DNA of 64,000 nucleotides from an uncultured Bacteroides sp. (GTDB lineage Bacteria; Bacteroidota; Bacteroidia; Bacteroidales; Bacteroidaceae): contig CASDXG010000096.1 of the NCBI GenBank assembly GCA_949285025.1, forward strand, positions 186,001-250,000. Direction: 5' to 3'. How positions within the stretch are numbered: position 1 is the first letter of the stretch; each line of letters opens with the position of its first letter. Below are positions 18,167-26,488 of the stretch, piece by piece. The notes under the pieces were generated by a model that worked only from the letters and a program-made list of their open reading frames with translations, was not told where the DNA came from and did not search any database. The translations under genes and the position numbers were made by a program.

Positions 18167-18339
18167 CGGCTTTCGGGTGGAAACGTTTCGATTTCGCATG
18201 GAAAATGTTCCGTTATTTTTGAAAGAACGTCGGGATGTTTTTAATAAGAAAATGCCGATATGCTTGATAAAATATATTATCTTTTGTTTGGATTTTTAAA
18301 ACAGAATACATAATATTGCGGTAACAATTTATCCTTTTT

Positions 18340-18441
18340 ATGAAACACAACTTGAAAAAGAAAAACAGAAGTAACCGAAAATCTTTGCGCAGAGCACAGA
18401 GAGGTGAATTGTATTCCCGTCAATTTACGAAGGCATTGTAA
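18340..18441 (+). CDS. 33-residue highly basic small protein (hypothetical)
   Basis: A complete ATG-to-TAA frame of 34 codons reads MKHNLKKKNRSNRKSLRR and ends FTKAL. It has six Lys, six Arg and only one Glu, so it would be strongly positive and could bind RNA or the ribosome. A TAATATTG stretch at 18313-18320, one mismatch from the -7 consensus, with TTTG about 22 bases before it, could drive it. I do not recognise the family. It sits alone between hemW and the beta-propeller gene. Chance ORFs of this size are common, so the support is composition, a possible promoter and the otherwise empty region. Confidence 0.45.
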   Translation: MKHNLKKKNRSNRKSLRRAQRGELYSRQFTKAL

Positions 18442-18521
18442 CGTCGTTTTTCTGTATTTACGTTGAAGAATTTCCTTATTAATATATGCAATGTTTAGAA
18501 TAATTTTAAAAGTCTATTGAT

Positions 18522-19727
18522 ATGAAACATATTTTTTATCTGCTTGCAGCAGCAAGCATCGTATGCTCTTGTAAAGGTGATTTCGGTAATATGCCGGAAA
18601 AAGGCGGGAATACGATTCATGTGTCTTTTGATAATGAAATGTCCCAAAGGGAAAACTTCGTAAATTCCATCGAGCGGTTTTCCGTTGTCCCGTTGGATTT
18701 GGACAGCACTTTGCTCGTCCCCGATTCGCAGATGCGGGTTACGGCCAAGCATGTCTATATTTATTCGAAACCGGAGCGCGCCGTCTTTGTGTTCTCCCGC
18801 AGCGGAGAACTGCTGGCACGGATAGATGATTGGGGCGAAGGGCCGGAGGACTATGCCAACATCCGTTCCTTTAGTATAGCGAATGATTCAGTAATCTGGA
18901 TTGACGATAATATGGGCGCCAAACTTATGGCTTACGATGTTTATGGGAATTTTCTTGGTAAAAAAGACCGGATAAGGGAGACTGATGATGTACTTTGTAT
19001 GAACGATTCCCTCTTTTTGCTGTATCGGAAGTATATCGCTCCTGTTGATTCTTGTAATGATGCTTTCCTGTTCAGAAACAAAAACGGGGAGATAAGGCGC
19101 TCGTTTGTCCGTCTTCCGGAATGGCATTCCTCTAATAGTCTGTCTTCGAACTTATTTCCTTTCGTGGTGTACGATGAGCATCTTTTATGGAATCATATGT
19201 GGGACAATCACATCTATTCTTTCACACCCGATTCGGTTTATTGCCGTTATACCATTGATTACGGCAAACATACTATATCGGAATCCTTCTTTAAAGAACA
19301 TGAAGCCGACTTTAAAGAGGATAATATTGTGGCGCTGTTTGATGCGATGATTACGAACGATTTGGCATGGGGCTTGGAATATGTACAGGAATCGGACGGA
19401 TATGTAACCTTTTCATTCTTTAGAAAAGGAAGTCAATGTTATGCCCTTTACAATAAGAATACAGGAGAATGCAATATGATTTACTCGGGTGCTTTAGGAG
19501 AATACGGCGTTTTTCAAAACCCGTTGTGCAGCTGCGGCAATTCTTTCTATGTAATGTGCAGTGTGAAAAATCTGGACTATCTGCAGGAGAATGCGGAAGA
19601 ATTGGAGTCGGATGCCGTTAAGTCTTTGGTAAAAGATTATGAGCCGTACCGCCGGAAGCATGCCTTTCAGGAAGACGATTATGTACTGGTAGAAGTAAAA
19701 ATGAAAGATTATGCAGAAAAACAATAA
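18522..19727 (+). CDS. six-bladed beta-propeller lipoprotein
   Basis: A 401-residue exported lipoprotein, with a signal peptide ending IVCSCKGD (Cys17 as likely lipid site). The rest has repeated short beta-strand blocks of the kind VFVFSRSGELLARIDDWGEGPEDY and DDNMGAKLMAYDVYGNFLGKKD, matching the six-bladed beta-propeller (BF3164-like or DUF4934-type) lipoproteins of Bacteroidales. These are surface or periplasmic proteins of unknown role. Its last 17 bases overlap the start of the thioredoxin-like gene, so the two are likely co-translated. No NVEALA-type peptide gene, often seen near such proteins, is visible here. Confidence 0.75.
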   Translation: MKHIFYLLAAASIVCSCKGDFGNMPEKGGNTIHVSFDNEMSQRENFVNSIERFSVVPLDLDSTLLVPDSQMRVTAKHVYIYSKPERAVFVFSRSGELLARIDDWGEGPEDYANIRSFSIANDSVIWIDDNMGAKLMAYDVYGNFLGKKDRIRETDDVLCMNDSLFLLYRKYIAPVDSCNDAFLFRNKNGEIRRSFVRLPEWHSSNSLSSNLFPFVVYDEHLLWNHMWDNHIYSFTPDSVYCRYTIDYGKHTISESFFKEHEADFKEDNIVALFDAMITNDLAWGLEYVQESDGYVTFSFFRKGSQCYALYNKNTGECNMIYSGALGEYGVFQNPLCSCGNSFYVMCSVKNLDYLQENAEELESDAVKSLVKDYEPYRRKHAFQEDDYVLVEVKMKDYAEKQ

Positions 19728-20268
19728 GGTATATCTGATAGTGCTGGCGGCAGGAGTGCTTTTTACCGCCGGTTTGTTCTGGAAAAATCATTCCGTTGTT
19801 TCTCATGAAAATATAAGTTATCAGGACTCGGTACTCCTGAAAAATGAAGAAATCAATGCCGGGCTGAAAGATTTCCGTTTGTCGGAAATCATAAAAGATT
19901 CTGCATTGCTGCACCGGATTGTAGGGAAAGATTCCCCAAGACTTGTGCTGCGTGTGGCGGAAACCCAGTGTGAGGCGTGTGTGGATCAGCAATATTTATT
20001 GCTGTTGAAGCATTTGGCCGGAGTTAAGGAACACATTGTTTTGCTTGAGACAATGCCTTCGCGTGCCAACAACAGAGGTCGGAAAGTAGCTGCCGATTGG
20101 GTAAACGTCTCAGACTCCATTATGGACTGGGAACCGGAATATTACTGCAAACCGTATTACTTCGTGGTTCATCCAGACAGACATGTAAGCCATATCTTCG
20201 TGCCCGATTTATACACTCATCAGTACACGGAAGATTATCTTGAGAAAATCAAGTCGTTGATAGACTGA
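19711..20268 (+). CDS. membrane-anchored thioredoxin-like protein with CxxC
   Basis: A 185-residue protein with one N-terminal hydrophobic helix (residues 8-24, VYLIVLAAGVLFTAGLF) and a periplasmic domain. The segment LVLRVAETQCEACVDQQ holds a Cys87-x-x-Cys90 pair after a beta strand, the position of the redox motif in thioredoxin folds, and PYYFVVHPDRHVSHIFVP resembles the later strands, but the usual cis-Pro context is weak. It begins inside the end of the beta-propeller gene. A role as redox partner of that lipoprotein is a guess from the overlap. Confidence 0.6.
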   Translation: MQKNNKVYLIVLAAGVLFTAGLFWKNHSVVSHENISYQDSVLLKNEEINAGLKDFRLSEIIKDSALLHRIVGKDSPRLVLRVAETQCEACVDQQYLLLLKHLAGVKEHIVLLETMPSRANNRGRKVAADWVNVSDSIMDWEPEYYCKPYYFVVHPDRHVSHIFVPDLYTHQYTEDYLEKIKSLID

Positions 20269-20294
20269 AAACATTTCGGCTTTTTACCGGAAAC

Positions 20295-20329
20295 AAGCCG
20301 GAGTTTTCAAGAAAATAAAACCGGCTTTT
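20295..20329 (+). terminator. weak terminator after the thioredoxin-like gene
   Basis: AAGCCGG and CCGGCTT can pair over a 19-base loop, followed by TTTT; an alternative pairing with the earlier CGGCT at 20279 is possible. The remaining intergenic sequence to 20512 is AT-rich and holds a near-consensus -7 (TTAATTTG at 20445-20452). Confidence 0.45.
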
Positions 20330-20512
20330 CCCGGATACATCGGGTCGTATCACTCTAAAAGTTTTATTCTTTTTTTGAAAACATGCTGTATAACATAATT
20401 CTGTAACAGAGTGTGCGGGCTTGATTTTTTAAAGATAATTTTTTAATTTGCGCCTCACTAATGAGATATGAAACGCATATCCTTTGTTTATTAACTAAAT
20501 CTTTGAAATATC

Positions 20513-22672
20513 ATGAAAGTATATCAAACGAATGAAATCAAGAACATTGCCCTGCTTGGTAATGACGGCTCAGGAAAAACCACCCTCACAGAAGCGCTGC
20601 TCTATGAGAGTGGTATTATAAAACGTCGCGGCAGAATTACTGCCAAAAACACGGTGAGCGATTATTTTCCCGTAGAGCAGGAATACGGCTATTCGGTTTT
20701 CTCAACTGTTTATCACGTGGAATGGAACGGAAAGAAACTGAATATTATCGACTGTCCGGGAAGTGACGATTTTGTGGGTGCGGCCATTACGGCTTTGAAT
20801 GTTACGGATACTGCCATCCTTTTGCTGAACGGACAGTACGGTCCTGAGGTCGGGACGCAGAATCATTTCCGTTATACGGAGAAACTCGGCAAGCCGGTTA
20901 TTTTTTTAGTTAACCAGCTTGACAGCGAAAAGTGCGATTATGATCACGTGCTCGAGCAATTAAAGGAAAATTACGGTTCGAAGGTCGTTCCGGTGCAATA
21001 CCCGCTTTCTACAGGTCCGGACTTTCATTCGTTGATAGATGTACTTTTGATGAAAAAATATTCGTGGGGACCGGAAGGCGGAGCTCCCGTCATAGAAGAG
21101 ATTCCTGCGGAAGAGATGGAAAAGGCGCAGGCATGGCATAAGACATTGGTCGAGGCTGCTGCCGAGCACGATGAGACGCTGATGGAGAAATTCTTTGAGT
21201 CGGAGTCGCTCACGGAAGATGAGATGCGTGAAGGAATCCGCAAGGGATTGGCAGCAAGAGGAATGTTTCCTGTATTCTGCGTCTGCGCCGGCAAAGACAT
21301 GGGCGTGCGCCGTCTGATGGAGTTTTTGGGAAATGTCGTGCCGTTTGTCGATGAAATGCTTCCTGTCCGTAATACACGGGGAGTACCTGTGCCGCCCGAT
21401 CCGAATGCTCCCGTATCGCTTTATTTCTTCAAGACGGCCATTGAGCCGCATATAGGCGATGTACAATATTTCAAGGTCATGAGCGGTGTGGTGCATGAAG
21501 GCGACGATCTTACCAATGCAGACCGAGGCTCGAAAGAACGCATGGCGCAATTGTTTGTCTGTGCCGGCGCCAATAGAGAGAAGGTAGACGAACTGCGTGC
21601 CGGAGACATCGGCTGCACGGTAAAGCTGAAAGATGTAAAGACCGGAAATACACTGAATGGAAAAGATTGCGATAACCGCTTCAATTTCATTAAATATCCT
21701 AACTCTAAATATACGAGAGCAATTCGGCCGGTAAACGAGGCTGATACGGAAAAGATGATGGCCGTTCTGAACAGAATGCGTGAAGAAGACCCGACTTGGG
21801 TGGTAGAGCAGTCGAAAGAATTGCGGCAAATTCTGGTTCATGGGCAAGGTGAATTCCATTTGCGTACATTAAAGTGGCGCTTGGAAAACAATGAAAAATT
21901 GCCAATCGTGTTTGAAGAGCCGAAAATTCCTTATCGGGAGACCATTACAAAAGCGGCAAGAGCCGATTATCGCCATAAGAAACAGTCGGGAGGTGCCGGC
22001 CAGTTTGGCGAGGTACATCTGATTGTTGAACCGTACTATGACGGCATGCCTGCGCCAGAGGTTTATAAGTTTAACGGGCAGGAATTTAAAATAAATGTGA
22101 AGAGTACGGAAACCATCGACTTGGAATGGGGAGGCAAACTTGTATTTGTGAACAGTGTTGTGGGAGGAGCTATCGATACCCGCTTCATGCCTGCCATATT
22201 GAAAGGAATTATGAGCCGAATGGAACAAGGTCCTTTAACCGGTTCGTATGCGCGCGATGTGCGTGTTATCGTGTACGACGGGAAGATGCACCCGGTGGAT
22301 TCAAATGAAATCTCTTTCATGCTGGCCGGAAGAAACGCATTCAGTGAGGCATTTAAAAATGCAGGTCCGAAAATCCTGGAGCCGATATATGATGTAGAAG
22401 TCTTTGTACCGAGCGACAAATTGGGAGATGTGATGAGCGATATGCAGGGACGTCGGGGAATGATTATGGGCATGAACAGTGAGAAAGGGTATGAAAAACT
22501 GGCAGCAAAAGTTCCTTTGAAGGAAATGTCGAATTATTCTACGGCATTGAGTTCGTTGACCGGAGGAAGAGCTTCGTTCATCATGAAATTTGCAAGCTAT
22601 GAACTGGTGCCGACAGACGTACAGAATAAACTGATAAAAGAGTTTGAAGAGCAGGAACAAGGTGAAGCATGA
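20513..22672 (+). CDS. fusA2: EF-G2, elongation factor G paralogue with altered GTPase motifs
   Basis: A 719-residue full-length EF-G relative with all five domains. The P-loop is GNDGSGKTT (16-24) in place of the canonical GHIDAGKTT. Switch I has EQEYGYS (55-61) where EF-G has EQERGIT. The G3 motif is DCPGSDDF (80-87): Ser84 replaces the His that EF-G needs to hydrolyse GTP. G4 is NQLD instead of NKMD. Domain IV is intact, with GGAGQFGEVHLIVEPY near 490. In Bacteroides thetaiotaomicron an EF-G2 without GTPase activity is reported to support translation during carbon starvation; this gene is a likely orthologue. It lies directly upstream of rprX-rprY. Confidence 0.88.
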   Translation: MKVYQTNEIKNIALLGNDGSGKTTLTEALLYESGIIKRRGRITAKNTVSDYFPVEQEYGYSVFSTVYHVEWNGKKLNIIDCPGSDDFVGAAITALNVTDTAILLLNGQYGPEVGTQNHFRYTEKLGKPVIFLVNQLDSEKCDYDHVLEQLKENYGSKVVPVQYPLSTGPDFHSLIDVLLMKKYSWGPEGGAPVIEEIPAEEMEKAQAWHKTLVEAAAEHDETLMEKFFESESLTEDEMREGIRKGLAARGMFPVFCVCAGKDMGVRRLMEFLGNVVPFVDEMLPVRNTRGVPVPPDPNAPVSLYFFKTAIEPHIGDVQYFKVMSGVVHEGDDLTNADRGSKERMAQLFVCAGANREKVDELRAGDIGCTVKLKDVKTGNTLNGKDCDNRFNFIKYPNSKYTRAIRPVNEADTEKMMAVLNRMREEDPTWVVEQSKELRQILVHGQGEFHLRTLKWRLENNEKLPIVFEEPKIPYRETITKAARADYRHKKQSGGAGQFGEVHLIVEPYYDGMPAPEVYKFNGQEFKINVKSTETIDLEWGGKLVFVNSVVGGAIDTRFMPAILKGIMSRMEQGPLTGSYARDVRVIVYDGKMHPVDSNEISFMLAGRNAFSEAFKNAGPKILEPIYDVEVFVPSDKLGDVMSDMQGRRGMIMGMNSEKGYEKLAAKVPLKEMSNYSTALSSLTGGRASFIMKFASYELVPTDVQNKLIKEFEEQEQGEA

Positions 22673-22700
22673 AAATAATTTTCATGGTTTTTTTGATGAA

Positions 22701-22738
22701 AGAGGCCGTCCTTTTGTGAAAAATGGCGGCTCTTTTTT
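22701..22738 (+). terminator. terminator after fusA2
   Basis: AGAGGCCG and CGGCTCT pair with one bulged base and are followed by TTTTTT. It isolates fusA2 from the rprX promoter downstream. Confidence 0.7.
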
Positions 22739-22766
22739 CTTTTTGTGCAGATGTTTTAATAAAACG

Positions 22767-22798
22767 CTTGCATTTAATTAAAATTATATTTAAATTTG
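22767..22798 (+). promoter_or_regulatory. promoter for rprX-rprY
   Basis: CTTG at 22767-22770 and TAAATTTG at 22791-22798 (perfect -7) are 20 bases apart. Transcription would start near 22805 and leave an untranslated leader of about 135 bases, long for this genome. Confidence 0.6.
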
Positions 22799-22938
22799 CA
22801 TATCACCGTAAGGGGTGAAGCTGTCTTGATGTCTGTAGGATATTTATTGACACGCTTTAGTGTTAATATTGGAAAATCCGAGATTAAAACATGTTAAGCA
22901 GTGAATTTTGTACGTGAGCTGCAATTAATTTTGCCTGT

Positions 22939-24501
22939 ATGAAAAAATCTACTATTTGGATATTAGGCTTGATAATGGCTCTTTCTTTCCTTAGTCTGCT
23001 TTATTTGCAGGTCAGTTATATAGAAGAAATGGTCAAGATGCGCAAGGGACAGTTCGAGGAAAATGTAGAACGTAGCCTTGCACAGGCAGTGCATAACCTG
23101 GAATTGCAGGAAACGAAGAAGTATCTGGAAAAAGACATAAAGATGGCCGAACGCGCGGCCCAGCTTTCGCAATCAATACAAAACAAAGGTCAGTCAAGTG
23201 TGAGCGTAGAGAGTGTGGTGAGACACAGCCTTTCTACCGTGAATGGGGCGAATAGTACCACACAGTTCTCGTCGTTTGAGCTGAAAACGATATCGAATCG
23301 TCCGTCAAGTGTTCCGAAAGCAATAATCCGGACAGGGAAAGATATTCCGCAGACGTCAAAAGCGTTGTCTGAAAAGTGGAAGGAACGTTACATCTATCAG
23401 CGGGCGTTGCTTGACGAAGTGGTGTATAATATGCTGTATACCACCAGTGACAAGCCGTTGAAAGAACGGGTGAACTTTAATCAGTTGAACCATTTCCTGA
23501 AAACAGAATTGCGGAACAACGGGATAGATATACCTTATCATTTTTCGGTTACAGACCGTAATAATGTGGAAATATACCGCTGCTCCGATTACGTTTACGA
23601 TGGAGAAAAAGTTTATTCCCGGTTGCTTTTTGAAAAAGACTCTCCGGCTAAGATGGGTTTCGTGAATGTCTTTTTCCCTACAATCAACAGTTATATTTTC
23701 AGTTCTGTCCGTTTTATGATACCATCCATTATATTTACTTTGGTATTGTTGGTTACGTTTATCTTCACGATTTATATAATTTTCCGTCAAAAGAAACTGA
23801 CAGAGATTAAAAACGATTTCATCAATAATATGACTCACGAGTTTAAAACTCCGATATCGACAATTTCTCTTGCCGCACAGATGCTGAGCGACCCGGCAAT
23901 AGGTAAGTCTCCTGCAATGTTCAAGCACATATCGGGTGTGATAAACGACGAGACCAAACGTTTACGGTTTCAGGTCGAGAAGGTCCTTCAGATGTCAATG
24001 TTCGAGCGACAGAGCTCCACGTTAAAGAAAAAGGAGATAGATGCGAACGAACTGATTCTCGGGGTTACAAACACTTTCCGCTTGAAAGTAGAAAACAGTC
24101 ATGGGGCATTGGATGTAGCTCTCGATGCGGAAGATCCGTTTGTTTACGTTGATGAAATGCATTTTACGAACGTTATCTTCAATTTGCTCGACAATGCCAT
24201 GAAATATAAAAAGCCCGATACGGATATTCATTTGAAAGTGCGTACGTGGAACGAAAGCGGGAAGTTGCATATTTCTATTGAAGATAACGGAATAGGAATA
24301 AAGAAAGAAGACCTGAAGAAGATATTCGAGAAGTTCTATCGTGTCCATACCGGGAATTTACATAACGTTAAAGGCTTCGGTTTAGGACTGGCTTATGTGA
24401 AAAAGATTATAACCGACCATAAAGGAACTATTCGCGCAGAGAGCGAAGTAAATGTCGGAACTAAGTTTATTATTGTATTACCTTTATTTAAAGACGAGTG
24501 A
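22939..24501 (+). CDS. rprX: sensor histidine kinase (RprX-like)
   Basis: A 520-residue inner-membrane sensor. Helix 1 spans about residues 6-25, a periplasmic domain of about 230 residues follows, and helix 2 spans about 258-282. The HisKA segment has NNMTHEFKTPIST with His300 as the phosphorylation site; the ATPase domain shows NLLDNAMKY (N box), IEDNGIGI (G1), FEKFYRV (F box) and GFGLGLAYV (G2). Length and layout match RprX of Bacteroides fragilis, first found through tetracycline-related phenotypes. The signal is unknown. The stop is one base before the regulator's ATG. Confidence 0.88.
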   Translation: MKKSTIWILGLIMALSFLSLLYLQVSYIEEMVKMRKGQFEENVERSLAQAVHNLELQETKKYLEKDIKMAERAAQLSQSIQNKGQSSVSVESVVRHSLSTVNGANSTTQFSSFELKTISNRPSSVPKAIIRTGKDIPQTSKALSEKWKERYIYQRALLDEVVYNMLYTTSDKPLKERVNFNQLNHFLKTELRNNGIDIPYHFSVTDRNNVEIYRCSDYVYDGEKVYSRLLFEKDSPAKMGFVNVFFPTINSYIFSSVRFMIPSIIFTLVLLVTFIFTIYIIFRQKKLTEIKNDFINNMTHEFKTPISTISLAAQMLSDPAIGKSPAMFKHISGVINDETKRLRFQVEKVLQMSMFERQSSTLKKKEIDANELILGVTNTFRLKVENSHGALDVALDAEDPFVYVDEMHFTNVIFNLLDNAMKYKKPDTDIHLKVRTWNESGKLHISIEDNGIGIKKEDLKKIFEKFYRVHTGNLHNVKGFGLGLAYVKKIITDHKGTIRAESEVNVGTKFIIVLPLFKDE

Positions 24502-24502
24502 T

Positions 24503-25201
24503 ATGGATGAGAAATTGCAAATTTTGTTGTGCGAAGATGATGAGAATCTTGGCATGCTTTTGAGAGAGTACCTGCAGGCGAAGGGCTATTCTGCTGAACT
24601 TTGTCCGGACGGAGAAGCCGGGTACAAGGCTTTTTTGAAGAATAAATACGATTTGTGTGTGTTAGACGTGATGATGCCTAAGAAAGACGGATTCACTTTG
24701 GCGCAGGAAATTCGTCAGGCTAATGCCGAAATTCCTATTATTTTCCTTACAGCCAAGACGTTGAAAGAAGATATTCTTGAGGGCTTTAAAATCGGAGCGG
24801 ACGATTATATTACAAAACCGTTCAGTATGGAAGAATTGACATTCCGTATAGAGGCCATTCTGCGTCGGGTACGCGGCAAACGCACGAAGGAGAGCAATAT
24901 GTATAAGATCGGGCGGTTTACGTTCGATACACAGAAACAGATTCTGTCTATCGGCGATAAACATACGAAACTGACTACCAAAGAATCGGAATTGCTGGGC
25001 TTGTTATGTGCGCATGCTAATGAAATATTGCAACGTGATTTCGCTTTGAAGACGATATGGATCGATGATAATTATTTCAATGCACGCAGTATGGATGTTT
25101 ATATTACTAAATTGCGTAAACATCTGAAAGATGACGATTCAGTAGAAATTATCAATATTCATGGAAAAGGATATAAGCTTATTACTCCGGACAGGGATTG
25201 A
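24503..25201 (+). CDS. rprY: OmpR-family response regulator (RprY-like)
   Basis: A 232-residue regulator. The receiver domain (1-120) has the acidic pair in LLCEDDENLG, the phospho-acceptor Asp55 in CVLDVMMPKKDG, Thr83 in FLTAK and Lys105 in ITKPFS. The C-terminal winged-helix DNA-binding domain (about 130-230) has LTTKESELLGLLCAHAN and the recognition helix region SMDVYITKLRKHL. The start at 24503 is one base after the kinase stop; an earlier in-frame codon inside rprX is not needed. In B. fragilis RprY acts in oxidative stress responses. The adjacent fusA2 and ribosomal genes are plausible but unproven targets. Confidence 0.9.
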   Translation: MDEKLQILLCEDDENLGMLLREYLQAKGYSAELCPDGEAGYKAFLKNKYDLCVLDVMMPKKDGFTLAQEIRQANAEIPIIFLTAKTLKEDILEGFKIGADDYITKPFSMEELTFRIEAILRRVRGKRTKESNMYKIGRFTFDTQKQILSIGDKHTKLTTKESELLGLLCAHANEILQRDFALKTIWIDDNYFNARSMDVYITKLRKHLKDDDSVEIINIHGKGYKLITPDRD

Positions 25202-25214
25202 TGATGTGGAAAAT

Positions 25215-25248
25215 AAAAAAGCCTGAATCTTAAGATTCAGGCTTTTTT
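25215..25248. terminator. bidirectional terminator between rprY and the small membrane protein gene
   Basis: A near-perfect palindrome (AAAAAAGCCTGAATC with its complement) flanked by A and T runs on both sides can stop both convergent transcripts. Confidence 0.85.
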
Positions 25249-25270
25249 ATGGGTAAGGATTTCATTGAAA

Positions 25271-25447
25271 TCATTCGGTAATGCGTTTGTTGATTACTAT
25301 ATAGGCTATCACTCCGATGACAATTAAGGCAAGTGAAGTCCCTAACAAGGTATTGTCGTTCACATTGCCTGTCGCGAAACTGATGATTAATATGAGAGCA
25401 CCGATGACAACCAATAACACTCCTAAGTTTTTTAATAAGCTTTTCAT
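25271..25447 (-). CDS. 58-residue two-helix membrane protein (hypothetical)
   Basis: A complete frame from ATG at 25447 encodes MKSLLKNLGVLLVVIGAL and ends YIVINKRITE. Two hydrophobic helices (about residues 7-24 and 36-53) flank a polar turn ATGNVNDNTLLG. The end Lys-Arg and the glycine placement suit a small inner-membrane hairpin. I recall similar short proteins in Bacteroidales but no function. It faces rprY across a shared palindromic terminator, and codon use is sensible, so I consider it real although it is under 60 codons. Confidence 0.75.
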   Translation of the reverse strand: MKSLLKNLGVLLVVIGALILIISFATGNVNDNTLLGTSLALIVIGVIAYIVINKRITE

Positions 25448-25772
25448 GTATATTTTTATTTTATGGTTTATTCATTTCCTGATTACAAATTAAAGCATAA
25501 ATCCTGTATCGGGAAAATTATTTTGAGAAAAAATAAAGATTGTTATTCAAATATTTTTCAAAGGAATGGGGTGTGAAACGTTTTTGCCTTTTGAACGTCT
25601 CTTCCCTTATGGGCGATATATGCCGGCCTTCCTGTTTGATTTTCTTGACATGCCGTTTTGCTTTAGCGGACTTTTGCGCGGATTTGTGTGAAACAAGCCG
25701 GCGTTTTGTAATGTACGGCGGCCTGTTCTCCGGAAAAGACGGAGACGTTTTATGAAAATACTTGCGTAAATG
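25448..25772. other. intergenic stretch with no convincing gene
   Basis: About 325 bases upstream of the rpsF promoter. Frames on both strands stay open for 70-97 codons but are rich in Lys, Arg, His and Phe without a recognisable domain, and the minus-strand one would run through the rpsF promoter. The left end probably holds the promoter of the small membrane gene. I see no hairpin-rich RNA or repeat. Confidence 0.5.
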
Positions 25773-25803
25773 TTTGTGGTTTAAAGAAAAAGTACTACCT
25801 TTG
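25773..25803 (+). promoter_or_regulatory. promoter for rpsF-rpsR-rplI
   Basis: TTTG at 25773-25776 and TACCTTTG at 25796-25803 with a 19-base spacer: an exact match to both halves of the Bacteroidota promoter. The leader to the rpsF ATG is about 40 bases. Confidence 0.75.
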
Positions 25804-25848
25804 CCCCGCATAAAAAAATAATATTAATTCTTTAATTAACGAACAAGT

Positions 25849-26196
25849 ATGAATCAATACGAAACCGTTTTCATTTTGACTCCCGTTTTGTCTGATGCTC
25901 AGATGAAGGAAGCGGTAGAGAAATTTAAAGCTATCCTCACAGGGGAAGGAGCGGAGATCATTAATGAAGAAAACTGGGGATTGAAGAAATTGGCTTATCC
26001 CATCCAGAAAAAGTCTACCGGTTTTTACCAACTGATTGAATTTAAAGCTGCACCGACGGTGATAGAGAAGCTCGAAGTGAACTTCCGTCGTGACGAACGT
26101 GTTATCCGTTTCTTGACATTCAAATTGGATAAATATGCCATTGAATATGCAGCAAAGAGAAGAAGTTTAAAATCATCTAAAAAGGAGGAAAATTAA
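25849..26196 (+). CDS. rpsF: 30S ribosomal protein bS6
   Basis: A 115-residue small-subunit protein that pairs with bS18 on the platform. It begins [16 protein letters not shown], and has the family segments [19 protein letters not shown] near residue 44 and [23 protein letters not shown] near 75. A short basic tail ([12 protein letters not shown]) follows. No Shine-Dalgarno sequence precedes this first cistron, in contrast to the next two. In Bacteroidota ribosomes bS6, bS18 and bS21 together cover the anti-SD end of 16S rRNA. Confidence 0.97.
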   Translation: MNQYETVFILTPVLSDAQMKEAVEKFKAILTGEGAEIINEENWGLKKLAYPIQKKSTGFYQLIEFKAAPTVIEKLEVNFRRDERVIRFLTFKLDKYAIEYAAKRRSLKSSKKEEN

Positions 26197-26198
26197 TT
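26183..26198 (+). promoter_or_regulatory. strong Shine-Dalgarno of rpsR
   Basis: AAAGGAGGAAA with GGAGG at 26184-26188 lies 10 bases before the rpsR ATG. Such a full complement to the 16S 3' end is rare in this phylum and lies inside the last rpsF codons. Confidence 0.8.
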
Positions 26199-26468
26199 AT
26201 GGCACAGCAACAATCAGAAATTAGATATTTAACTCCGCCTTCAGTCGACGTTAAAAAGAAAAAATATTGCCGTTTTAAGAAAAACGGAATCAAGTATATC
26301 GATTATAAGGATCCCGAATTCTTGAAGAAATTCCTGAATGAACAGGGTAAAATCCTTCCGAGACGCATTACAGGTACTTCTTTGAAGTATCAACGTCGTG
26401 TAGCGCAAGCTGTTAAAAGAGCACGTCATTTGGCTTTATTGCCCTATGTAACAGATATGATGAAATAA
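26199..26468 (+). CDS. rpsR: 30S ribosomal protein bS18
   Basis: An 89-residue basic protein of the 30S platform. Recognised by [27 protein letters not shown] and the conserved core [33 protein letters not shown]. It starts two bases after rpsF and is preceded by a strong Shine-Dalgarno sequence. One Cys (KYCRFKK) stands where many bS18 have a zinc-type motif remnant. Because bS18 helps hide the anti-SD in Bacteroidota, its own SD could give feedback control. Confidence 0.97.
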   Translation: MAQQQSEIRYLTPPSVDVKKKKYCRFKKNGIKYIDYKDPEFLKKFLNEQGKILPRRITGTSLKYQRRVAQAVKRARHLALLPYVTDMMK

Positions 26469-26472
26469 AACG

Positions 26473-26488
26473 AAGGAGGAGTAAGAAT
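26473..26488 (+). promoter_or_regulatory. strong Shine-Dalgarno of rplI
   Basis: AAGGAGGAG at 26473-26481, seven bases before the rplI ATG: a second strong SD within the same operon. Confidence 0.8.

Noticed and set aside
20960-21859. A 299-codon open frame on the minus strand inside fusA2
   Set aside because: It lies antisense to conserved EF-G domains, its composition is rich in His, Arg, Phe and Ser as in shadow frames, and no domain is visible.
25518-25811. A 97-codon basic frame on the minus strand before rpsF, and a 71-codon frame opposite to it
   Set aside because: The first runs through the perfect rpsF promoter, both lack recognisable domains, and Lys/Arg/His-rich frames are expected by chance in AT-rich spacers.
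25804-25848. S6:S18 leader RNA motif before rpsF
   Set aside because: The leader is about 40 bases of AT-rich sequence with no stem I can fold; a covariance-model search would decide.
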